Shown here one piece after another: positions 57,769 to 64,000 of a stretch of 64,000 bases of DNA (position 1 is the first letter of the stretch; the number at the start of each line of letters is the position of its first letter). Origin of the DNA: a virus. A program made the translations under genes and the position numbers. The DNA lies in the IMG/VR virus record IMGVR_UViG_3300037502_002145, positions 1 to 64,000 of that record. One strand, given 5' to 3'. Below the pieces are notes generated by a model. The model was not told the DNA's origin and made no database searches. It saw only the letters and a program-made list of their open reading frames with translations.

Positions 57769-58302
57769 ATGGAAGAGTTAATAATTTTAGTATTGATATT
57801 ATATTGTATGTATGCATTTGGTAATCAGTTTACTAAGATAGAATATCAAAAATTTAAGAATAATAAGCCAGTAGGAGATATTGGTGAGAAAATAGTTAAG
57901 AGTAGACTAGATAGATTATCTGATGAATTTGTTGTTTCTCATGATGTTTATTTTGGTAATGCCCAGATAGATCATCTAGTTGTTAGCCATGAGAAGAATA
58001 TTATATTTGTGATTGAGACTAAGATGTGGGGAGGTATTATTACTGGGGAATGTAATGATGCTAAGTGGGAACAGAATAAGGGTGGTCAGATTAAGTATTT
58101 AGATAATCCTATGATGCAGAATAAATATCATTGTAGGGTGGTAAGAAAGTATTATCCGGACTATAAAGTTTACAATGTTGTTGTCTTTGTGAGAAATACA
58201 AACGTACCAAATTACCCTAGCGTTATGAATGAGAATAATTTAGTTGATTATATTTATAGGGTATCTAAAAAGGTATCTAATAGGGTTATAATTGGGGTAT
58301 AA
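57769..58302 (+). CDS. NERD-domain nuclease-like protein
   Basis: 177 residues from ATG 57769 (GAGGTGA upstream; the preceding GTG/TTG options are weaker). N-terminal membrane segment (about 3-18, ELIILVLILYCMYAFGN). NERD core: GEKIVKSRLDRLSDEFVVSHDVYF...AQIDHLVVSHEKNIIFVIETKMWGG with the Asp and Glu-x-Lys of a PD-(D/E)XK fold. NERD proteins are DNA-processing factors or defence nucleases. Probably part of plasmid maintenance; target unknown. Confidence 0.75.
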   Translation: MEELIILVLILYCMYAFGNQFTKIEYQKFKNNKPVGDIGEKIVKSRLDRLSDEFVVSHDVYFGNAQIDHLVVSHEKNIIFVIETKMWGGIITGECNDAKWEQNKGGQIKYLDNPMMQNKYHCRVVRKYYPDYKVYNVVVFVRNTNVPNYPSVMNENNLVDYIYRVSKKVSNRVIIGV

Positions 58303-58633
58303 ACAGATTGGTTGTCTATATCCCTACATATCTAGCTTTTATCATATTTAGGACAAACTTTATTAATCCTTTATCATCATTTTTACTGCTGCTACTACTT
58401 CCCCCTCTCTCAACCCTTTAGTCTGTGGTTTGCCTTTTCCCGTTTGCACACTCTGTTGTTTCCCAGTAGCGTACATTTATGTATTCATTCATTATAGTTA
58501 TAGTATTGACATAATGACGATGAATTATACTTGTTTGTAGAATGTAATATATGGAAATTTTAAAAGTAGTTTTATATGGGCTGTTTTAAGCGTTTATTTT
58601 TGTTTAGGTATAGTAGATATCCTAAAATGATTT

Positions 58634-58673
58634 AAAATGTGTCTACGGACGTGTAGGAAAGCGTAGGGATATT
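58634..58673 (+). repeat. 40-base repeat, copy B
   Basis: Begins AAAAT, contains GTCTACGGAC and ends GTAGGGATATT. CTACG and CGTAG arms form a hairpin. Confidence 0.6.
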
Positions 58674-58781
58674 GTTATACATAAAGATTTAGTGTGGAGA
58701 TTAGATATTAGATAAATGAGATTTATATGCTGGTTGATTGTGGTAATTAAAATATATTAAATATTTGAAAGGATTTAAGCT

Positions 58782-58795
58782 AGTTTTATATTGTA
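58782..58795 (-). promoter_or_regulatory. 14-base element, TACAATATAAAACT (weak)
   Basis: Two mismatches in the left part; points left, away from known genes. The weakest of eleven copies. Confidence 0.3.
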
Positions 58796-58822
58796 GGTAA
58801 GGTTTATATCACCCAAGTGGTA

Positions 58823-58862
58823 AAAATGGCTCTACGGGCTTATACGGAAGTCTAGGGATATT
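58823..58862 (+). repeat. 40-base repeat, copy C
   Basis: Begins AAAAT, contains GGCTCTACGGGCTTAT and ends TAGGGATATT. Same length and ends as A and B; 189 bases after B. Confidence 0.6.
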
Positions 58863-59238
58863 ATAAATTAATTATATATGTGGTGATTACAATTAAGCAG
58901 ACCTTTTGGTAATATGATCTGCTTATTGTGTTGATGATAATTTGTGGGGAGTATATCAAAAATATCACTGGGATAGTTTAAAGGATTATTTGGGTTAAGT
59001 CAATGGTAATAATTTGAAAACTTCGGTGATGGTATAGTTTGAAGTTGGAGTTTTGTTAGTCGTGATAAGGGTTTGAGGGGATTTTATGGTGTGATATATT
59101 GGGTTAAGTTTGAGTGATAAAAGTTGTAAATTTGGGTGATTTGGGTATGATTCGGAGAAAAGCCAGTGTTTATAAGGGTTTGAGAGATTTGTGGTGATTT
59201 TGGTGAAGTCGGGTAATTGAGTAGGAAAAGTGTGGAGA

Positions 59239-59260
59239 TGGTTGATTTTACTAGGGTTGT
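59239..59260 (-). repeat. Copy 5 of the AGTAAAATCA motif
   Basis: Minus-strand ACAACCCTAGTAAAATCAAC. Lies in the G-rich block. Confidence 0.4.
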
Positions 59261-59329
59261 CGGATTTTAGGGTTGTATAATTATACATAATGGGAGTGAG
59301 TTTGGTGGGTGAGTTAAAATGGCTGGAAT

Positions 59330-59350
59330 GGTTGATTTTAGTGGGTTTTA
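59330..59350 (-). repeat. Copy 6 of the AGTAAAATCA motif (variant)
   Basis: Minus-strand AAACCCACTAAAATCAACCA, one mismatch in the core. Confidence 0.35.
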
Positions 59351-59374
59351 CCGAAGTGGGTATCGAATAAAAAT

Positions 59375-59403
59375 GGGGGAAATTTGGGGGAAATTGGGAT
59401 GGG
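59375..59403 (+). other. Candidate G-quadruplex
   Basis: Four G-runs: GGGGG (59375), GGGGG (59386), GGG (59396) and GGG (59401) with loops of 6, 5 and 2 bases, in an otherwise AT-rich genome. Confidence 0.5.
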
Positions 59404-59481
59404 AGTTGGATTTTTGAGGTAAGAGGTGAGTGGAATAGATAGGGGCTATTTGGCTATAGAAAAAGTGTCTAAAAATGTAAA

Positions 59482-59496
59482 TATACCCGGGGTATA
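59482..59496. repeat. Palindrome TATACCC-G-GGGTATA
   Basis: Near-perfect 15-base palindrome at the boundary of the G-rich block; a likely protein-binding site. Confidence 0.4.
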
Positions 59497-59555
59497 TAGA
59501 TAAATAATGTCATACATTAGTATAGTAATATATGATATTTACTAGTGTTTTAAAG

Positions 59556-59590
59556 GTTAATATGGTTTTATGTAATTTTACCATATTAAC
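59556..59590. repeat. 11-base inverted repeat
   Basis: GTTAATATGGT (59556-59566) and ACCATATTAAC (59580-59590) with a 13-base spacer; AT-rich, near the DnaA boxes. Confidence 0.5.
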
Positions 59591-59749
59591 TATTATGTGA
59601 TATTAGTTGAATTGTGACAGTAAGTGGGATCAAGCTTAAAATGTATAGTATACTTTGCATTATTATCATTAATCTGGTATGGTTGATATTAATAATTGAC
59701 AGTGCCAGAGTTCGTTTTAGTCACTTTACTTTTTCAAGTTACTAAAAAG

Positions 59750-59845
59750 TTATCCACAATCTATCCACATTTCTATCCACAATATTCATCTCAATCACAA
59801 AAGTTATCCACATTATCCACATAGTTATCCACCGGTTTATCCACA
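59750..59845 (+). other. Replication origin candidate: seven DnaA boxes
   Basis: TTATCCACA at 59750, 59804, 59813 and 59837; CTATCCACA at 59761 and 59773; TTATCCACC at 59825. All same orientation, spacing mostly 9-13 bases apart from one 31-base gap. Flanked by AT-rich DNA on the right, a ready unwinding element. Strong evidence for DnaA-dependent initiation of the phage-plasmid. Confidence 0.85.
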
Positions 59846-60262
59846 ATACATTATGAATAACTATTCACTATAAAGCATAATATTACATCTATGTATATCC
59901 TACTAATTTACTCAGATATAAACTTTACTGACTACTTACCACAATTCAGTCACTATAATATTCATATCAATTTACTATGCATACTATATATTAATAATCT
60001 ATTTAGACAACTATCGAATTAGTTTATCGCTCTAACCATAATCCTAACTGGAAATAAAATATATCAATATTAATCCAATACTATTATACCACACCAAGTC
60101 AACCGGTTACACCAAACTTGATCCAAAATCCATTCTATCACCTACAATATATAGTACCCAATCCCAAGTAATCCCACTCATAACCACTATATATAGCATA
60201 GCAAACTGCACAAATAATAACTATATATACCCAATATATTTGGTAATAATTACACCAATAAA

Positions 60263-60276
60263 ACTAATATAAAACT
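60263..60276 (+). promoter_or_regulatory. 14-base element, ACTAATATAAAACT
   Basis: Exact consensus, one base from a TAGACA -35; mirrors the spacing at 54278-54298. Confidence 0.6.
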
Positions 60277-60277
60277 A

Positions 60278-60306
60278 TAGACAAATAAGTTGAACTATGA
60301 TATAAT
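60278..60306 (+). promoter_or_regulatory. Promoter for the early small-gene operon
   Basis: TAGACA (60278-60283), 17-base spacer, TATAAT (60301-60306). Leads into an about 290-base leader then the gene at 60598. Confidence 0.75.
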
Positions 60307-60597
60307 AAAGATAGTTAAAGAAGAGATACACAAGTAACCAACAAACCCAATAAGTCGCAAGTCGCACACACTGTACAATGATAATTGAATATAGGTTTTA
60401 AATTAACAACAGTAATATAACACAATGTAATTATATCATACTAGCAACTTATAACTGAAATAATCTTGATACCTGAATCAGAGTAGGATATACACGAAAA
60501 GATGGAGGATAAAACAACAGCAAAAATAAATTGTTATGACTTGTTAGTATTAATAAATACATTGTAACAAACAAAAAATATAATGGAGGTATTCACT

Positions 60598-60984
60598 ATG
60601 AAAAGTAAAAATGAGAAATACAACTACATTATTACAAACTATGATAAATATAACCTTGAATTAACTAATGAGTATGACATGTTAATGCTGTTAAACAAAC
60701 TAGAAGCATACGGAGAAACATTAGATAGTTTACACGATCTTGACGGTAACATGGACGGTTTTTGTGATTTAGTAGTAACAAATAACAGTTTATACACTGA
60801 TTCAGAAGTTGCAAACGCCGTTATGGAATGTAATGCATTTTATGAAAGTAAAGAACAGTATTTAAAATATACAGAAGAAGAAGGAGAAGACTTAGAGTTT
60901 TTATCTGAATTATGGGATAATCAATTAGAAGATGGAACAATAGTAAAAACAACAGATGGTTATGTTGAATTAGCAATCGTATAG
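60598..60984 (+). CDS. Unknown acidic early protein
   Basis: 128 residues from ATG 60598 (GGAGG 8 bases ahead). Acidic: SLHDLDGNMDGFCDLV, YTEEEGEDLEFLSELWDNQLEDG. First gene of the rightward operon. Family not recognised; acidic small proteins of this kind are common early phage gene products, sometimes DNA mimics. Confidence 0.6.
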   Translation: MKSKNEKYNYIITNYDKYNLELTNEYDMLMLLNKLEAYGETLDSLHDLDGNMDGFCDLVVTNNSLYTDSEVANAVMECNAFYESKEQYLKYTEEEGEDLEFLSELWDNQLEDGTIVKTTDGYVELAIV

Positions 60985-61002
60985 AAAAGGGGTAAACAGA
61001 AT

Positions 61003-61143
61003 ATGAAACGTGAAACATTGGAACAAATAGCAGTCGATATTTTATCTCTATCAATGGAACACAATGGAGAAGAAGATCAAATAATAGAAGAAGTTAAAAA
61101 CTTATCTGATGAAGAATTACAAAGATTTGTAAACGAATTATAA
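61003..61143 (+). CDS. Small acidic protein, 46 residues
   Basis: MKRETLEQIAVDILSLSMEH... ending LSDEELQRFVNEL, helical and acidic. AAAAGGGG ribosome site. Not recognised. Confidence 0.6.
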   Translation: MKRETLEQIAVDILSLSMEHNGEEDQIIEEVKNLSDEELQRFVNEL

Positions 61144-61184
61144 ATTGAACTAACATTTTATTCATATTTTAGGAGGTACAGGCA

Positions 61185-61364
61185 ATGAAAAAATATACCT
61201 ATAGTCAACTACCTGCAAGCGGTAAAAAATTAGCACTAGACAATTATCGTTGCATAGTTGAACGTAAAGCAAGTAATAAAGAAGCCCAAGAGTATTATAA
61301 TATGGGTGACGGTTACAATCCTATATTATTTAATAGTGAAGGGAATGAGGTAGACAACGATTAA
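61185..61364 (+). CDS. Small protein, 59 residues
   Basis: MKKYTYSQLPASGKKLALDN... with ribosome site AGGAGG. Contains a YRCIVERKASNKEAQEYYN helix. Not recognised. Confidence 0.6.
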   Translation: MKKYTYSQLPASGKKLALDNYRCIVERKASNKEAQEYYNMGDGYNPILFNSEGNEVDND

Positions 61365-61411
61365 CAGTAAATAGAATTAAGAATTTATCAATATTATAGG
61401 AGGATCTATCC

Positions 61412-61525
61412 ATGAAAGAAAATCAAATAATCGTAGGTTATAAAGAAGGCAAGAAAGTTAAAATTAAAGGTAGTAAGTTAAAATGGAACGTATTAGAACC
61501 TATTACCCTAACAGTTGTAAAATAG
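61412..61525 (+). CDS. Small basic protein, 37 residues
   Basis: MKENQIIVGYKEGKKVKIKG... with AGGAGG upstream; Lys-rich, beta-type. Not recognised. Confidence 0.5.
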   Translation: MKENQIIVGYKEGKKVKIKGSKLKWNVLEPITLTVVK

Positions 61526-61586
61526 TTAGTCATAGCATAACGGACGGCGTTTTAAATTGGTTCAATTCCAATAATGCTATTATGAA

Positions 61587-61600
61587 ATAAATATAAAACA
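61587..61600 (+). promoter_or_regulatory. 14-base element, ATAAATATAAAACA
   Basis: Variant of the consensus directly ahead of the AAAAGGAG ribosome site; a 26-base stretch around it is repeated exactly near 62291. Confidence 0.4.
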
Positions 61601-61620
61601 TAAAAGGAGATTAAGACAAT

Positions 61621-62289
61621 ATGAAAAACACTAAAATTTTAGAAATGATTAACAATGGAGAAATTGAAGAACTAAAAGCACTATTACAAGATGAAATTTA
61701 CAATGATACGCTAAACAGTAAAGCAGGATCAAAACAACGTTATGCGGCTATGAAACGTTATCAATCAAGTATTGGTAAATATGATAATGAATTATTTAAA
61801 CGTGTAGGCACTAACATTGATATTAAAGGAGAAAATTACAATTGTTTTATTGACGGTGTATGCCTTGCATTAACAACTGAAAACATTGGTGAACTAGAAA
61901 AACATGATAACAATAAACACGGTGAATATTTTAAAGTCGAAAGAATGATACCTGATTTATACATACCTCACGGTAAAGTTAATTATAAAGAAATTCTAGC
62001 AGAAGCAAAACAATTAGGATATAAATTCTCTAAGGTAGCTAAAAATAATAAAATCACTGTTAAAATAAGCAATGAACACTTAAACGTTGCTCTATTAGAA
62101 AAAGCATATAGCATAATAGATGATGGAGAAGAAGCAGAAATATTTATACCTAATGATAATGGAAAAAGTCCAGTAATATTTAAAACTTCAATTGGTATTT
62201 GTTTAGTGTTACCGATTAATATTAACAGCGATAATAATTTAGACTTAGTTATATTTGAAACAGAAATAAAAAATAAAAAAGTAGCTTAA
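61621..62289 (+). CDS. Unknown early protein, 222 residues
   Basis: MKNTKILEMINNGEIEELKA... with KQRYAAMKRYQSS basic segment. The central LYIPHGKVNYKEILAEAKQLGYKF and ISNEHLNVALLEKAYSIID look like an alpha/beta domain. Not recognised. Ribosome site AAAGGAG. Confidence 0.6.
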   Translation: MKNTKILEMINNGEIEELKALLQDEIYNDTLNSKAGSKQRYAAMKRYQSSIGKYDNELFKRVGTNIDIKGENYNCFIDGVCLALTTENIGELEKHDNNKHGEYFKVERMIPDLYIPHGKVNYKEILAEAKQLGYKFSKVAKNNKITVKISNEHLNVALLEKAYSIIDDGEEAEIFIPNDNGKSPVIFKTSIGICLVLPININSDNNLDLVIFETEIKNKKVA

Positions 62290-62293
62290 TGAA

Positions 62294-62307
62294 ATAAATA
62301 TAAAACA
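62294..62307 (+). promoter_or_regulatory. 14-base element, ATAAATATAAAACA
   Basis: Same variant as at 61587, followed by AAAAGGAGG. Confidence 0.4.
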
Positions 62308-62327
62308 TAAAAGGAGGTAATAATATT

Positions 62328-62468
62328 ATGGATCTTGAAAAATTTTTAATAGAGTATGGGTTTTCAAATGAACAAATAAAAACACTTATAAAAAAACGTA
62401 CACTTAAAACAATGCACGGGGCTTATAAGTTAGATAAAAACAACAAGTTAACACTTAAAAGATATTAA
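62328..62468 (+). CDS. Small protein, 46 residues
   Basis: MDLEKFLIEYGFSNEQIKTL... ends LTLKRY. AGGAGG upstream. Helical, basic. Not recognised. Confidence 0.55.
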   Translation: MDLEKFLIEYGFSNEQIKTLIKKRTLKTMHGAYKLDKNNKLTLKRY

Positions 62469-62519
62469 ATAGACTATAAAATCCTTGTTTTGTTGACAAG
62501 GTAGAAAAGAGGTAAACAG

Positions 62520-62711
62520 ATGCAAAACATTAGAAGAAAGTTAGTTGATAAACTTTGTCAGAACTGGAAATTTGATATAAATAATTTTGATAACATCATC
62601 ATTACAGTAAATAATAAAGGCTATTCAAGAAAAATATATAATCGTTTCTATCCTGAACATGCATATATTAATTTTAAAGGTGAAAAGTATTATTTTGAGA
62701 AGGAGAGGTAA
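62520..62711 (+). CDS. Small protein, 63 residues
   Basis: MQNIRRKLVDKLCQNWKFDI... with GAGG ribosome site. Helix then beta strands. Not recognised. Confidence 0.6.
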   Translation: MQNIRRKLVDKLCQNWKFDINNFDNIIITVNNKGYSRKIYNRFYPEHAYINFKGEKYYFEKER

Positions 62712-62718
62712 ACAAATT

Positions 62719-62961
62719 ATGAAAACGGTTGATAATGATAAAATGACAATTACCTATGAAGATGAAAAGCTATCATGTAAGAAATTTATTTATTTAACTT
62801 ATGCAGATAGTAGCGACATAACATTTATCATGGAAGATATAATTGATATAAAATCAGGGCAATACGTTAGCATGGAAGTAAAAGGCTTTTTCTTTGGTGA
62901 ACCAACAATGGAAGGACTAAACGAATATTATAATAAGTTAAAAGCAGAATTCACATTATAA
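62719..62961 (+). CDS. Small protein, 80 residues
   Basis: From ATG 62719 (GGAGAGG upstream). MKTVDNDKMTITYEDEKLSC... beta-rich, then VKGFFFGEPTMEGLNEYYNKLK. Not recognised. Starts 7 bases after the previous stop. Confidence 0.6.
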   Translation: MKTVDNDKMTITYEDEKLSCKKFIYLTYADSSDITFIMEDIIDIKSGQYVSMEVKGFFFGEPTMEGLNEYYNKLKAEFTL

Positions 62962-62982
62962 AATGAAAGGAAATAATAATAT

Positions 62983-63180
62983 ATGATTATTCAAGCAAGT
63001 AAAACAGAGGAAAATATTTATTTCAACTATGGAGAAGTTAACGAAACAGATCTAGAAAAATTAAAAGATATAGCAGAAGACATATTTCCTATACTGTGCA
63101 ATTCATGGAATTGCGATGATATTACATTCAGATTTGTAAATAACAAAAAAATAATCGATACATTTAGATTATGGAGTTAA
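62983..63180 (+). CDS. Small acidic protein, 65 residues
   Basis: MIIQASKTEENIYFNYGEVN... ending FVNNKKIIDTFRLWS. AAAGGA ribosome site. Not recognised. Confidence 0.55.
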   Translation: MIIQASKTEENIYFNYGEVNETDLEKLKDIAEDIFPILCNSWNCDDITFRFVNNKKIIDTFRLWS

Positions 63181-63231
63181 ACAGAAACAGTAAACAAAAC
63201 AATTATTTGATTTAAATAGAAGGAGTTTAAC

Positions 63232-63405
63232 ATGATAACAAAAAGTGATATAGAAATGAAAACTTATGCAATATGGAAAGATCAGAAAGTAATAGGTTAT
63301 ATTGAACTAACAGAAGAACAAGCAAACAAATTAAACAGTAATCCTTTAACTGGTTTATATTTTGGTTTTGACAGAGTAACGAATCCAGAAAAGTATGTAC
63401 ATTAA
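63232..63405 (+). CDS. Small protein, 57 residues
   Basis: MITKSDIEMKTYAIWKDQKV... with KVIGYIELTEEQANKLNS, a pattern seen in short phage proteins. AAGGAG ribosome site. Not recognised. Confidence 0.6.
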   Translation: MITKSDIEMKTYAIWKDQKVIGYIELTEEQANKLNSNPLTGLYFGFDRVTNPEKYVH

Positions 63406-63444
63406 TAGAAAGGCTATTTGATCTTATAAGGAGGTTATAAAACA

Positions 63445-63681
63445 ATGTTTGAAATTGACAAAGATTATTTTGCAGACAATCCGCGAAATTATGATGATTG
63501 GATTAAGTATCCGATTACAGTATTCAAAAGAACAAAAAATTATTTATGGATTTACCACAAACACACGTTAAAAGATGAAGAGACTATAAGCGAGGATAAG
63601 TGCAAAAAGGTTAAAATTTATATGACAAATGGAGGATATGAGGGAATAAAAGTTAATGATGCATATTTTTATGCAGCATGA
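63445..63681 (+). CDS. Small protein, 78 residues
   Basis: MFEIDKDYFADNPRNYDDWI... beta-rich with KVKIYMTNGGYEGIKVNDAYF. AAGGAGG ribosome site. Not recognised. Confidence 0.6.
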   Translation: MFEIDKDYFADNPRNYDDWIKYPITVFKRTKNYLWIYHKHTLKDEETISEDKCKKVKIYMTNGGYEGIKVNDAYFYAA

Positions 63682-63718
63682 AAGGGTTATTTTATCACTA
63701 GGAAGGAGATATTGAACA

Positions 63719-64000
63719 ATGATTAAAGAAGAGTTAAAACAGAAAATAGAAGAACATAAACAGGAAAATATAAGATTATATAACATTTTCCAATATAGAT
63801 TACATGATGAAGAAATGCAAACTCTAATTAATCAATGGAGAGAAGGTAGCGCAAAATTAAAAGCATTAGATAATGAATTGAATCAACTGGAAATGAAAGA
63901 ACGTGACGAAAAACTAGCAAGCAAAGGTAATAAACAGGAAACAAAAACTTTTATAAATGGTTACGGAGAATCAACAAACAAATATATAACAAGTTCAACA
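63719..64000 (+). CDS. Coiled-coil protein, truncated by window edge
   Basis: From ATG 63719 (AAGGAGG upstream), open to the end of the window. MIKEELKQKIEEHKQENIRL and a second heptad segment (SAKLKALDNELNQLEMKERDEKL) form a long coiled coil; function unknown. Confidence 0.6.
   Translation, partial: MIKEELKQKIEEHKQENIRLYNIFQYRLHDEEMQTLINQWREGSAKLKALDNELNQLEMKERDEKLASKGNKQETKTFINGYGESTNKYITSST

Larger units (their letters stand above)
58303..60597. other. 2.3-kb non-coding replication/maintenance block
   Basis: No supported gene. Left half (to about 59,470) is G-rich and C-poor on the plus strand, e.g. 41 G against 2 C in 59,041-59,160; the right part is C-rich and G-poor (20 C against 2 G in 60,121-60,180). 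Contains repeat copies, a G4 motif, long hairpins, a DnaA-box cluster, and a promoter at 60278-60306 with an about 290-base leader to the first small gene. Confidence 0.75.

Noticed and set aside
58995-59288. Minus-strand frame of 97 codons in the G-rich block
   Set aside because: Composition (Thr, Pro, Asn, His, Leu rich) simply reflects the C-rich minus strand; no ribosome site and no protein-like pattern.
60502-60567. Short plus-strand frame of 21 codons in the early operon leader
   Set aside because: No ribosome site ahead; its own GATGGAGG could be mistaken for one.
1-64000. CRISPR array
   Set aside because: No direct repeats of 24-40 bases with regular unique spacers were seen; the 40-base repeats are only three and far apart.

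Overview
The window is a low-GC, AT-rich Bacillota (Clostridia or Erysipelotrichia type) segment that reads almost entirely as one large temperate siphophage with plasmid-type maintenance genes, i.e. a phage-plasmid or an unusual prophage. Evidence: a complete leftward (minus strand) head, tail, baseplate and lysis series with strong AGGAGG ribosome sites, short coupled genes, rho-independent terminators, and no host housekeeping operons. Both ends of the element appear to run off the window, so I cannot tell whether it is integrated or circular.

Layout. 1-2.4 kb: rightward end of a 5'(3')-deoxyribonucleotidase, a TnpW-like small protein and a large serine recombinase. 2.4-4.6 kb (minus): free-standing Vsr-like endonuclease, winged-helix protein, small DUF5659-like protein. 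4.6-6.7 kb: CHAP endolysin and three membrane proteins of the holin cassette. 7-24 kb: receptor-binding protein, BppU-like baseplate protein, a cargo island (antirepressor-like protein, RHH protein, small membrane proteins, secreted Big2 protein, a plus-strand sRNA candidate and a plus-strand type I toxin candidate), tail-tip protein with S74 chaperone, Dit and tape measure. 24.4-27.1 kb: a compact lysogeny cassette (two HTH regulators, operator/att region, tyrosine integrase) sitting inside the tail module. 27-41.6 kb: tail, connector, capsid, protease with nested scaffold, portal and terminase. 41.7-53.9 kb: AntA antirepressor behind a probable translational RNA switch, metallophosphoesterase, YonK-like protein, HNH homing endonuclease, PIN-PhoH protein, tRNA-Ser, zinc-ribbon protein, a YonO-type single-chain RNA polymerase carrying DFDMD, and a P-loop helicase-like protein. 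54-58.3 kb (plus): iterons, ParM-like actin, ParR-like adaptor, FtsK-like ATPase, replication-relaxation protein, NERD nuclease. 58.3-60.6 kb: a 2.3 kb non-coding block with seven DnaA boxes and an abrupt strand-composition flip. 60.6-64 kb (plus): a string of small early-type genes.

How it may work together: ParMR with iterons and the DnaA-box origin would maintain and replicate an extrachromosomal form; HTH regulators, two antirepressor-like proteins and two RNA regulators would govern the lysis/lysogeny choice; a phage RNA polymerase of the two-double-psi-beta-barrel class could transcribe operons marked by a recurrent 14-bp element, consensus A(C/T)TAATATAAAACT, found eleven times, always in the direction of the neighbouring genes or nearly so. 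The polymerase plus this element is the most interesting system in the window. Function assignments rest on motif recognition only; no database search was possible.
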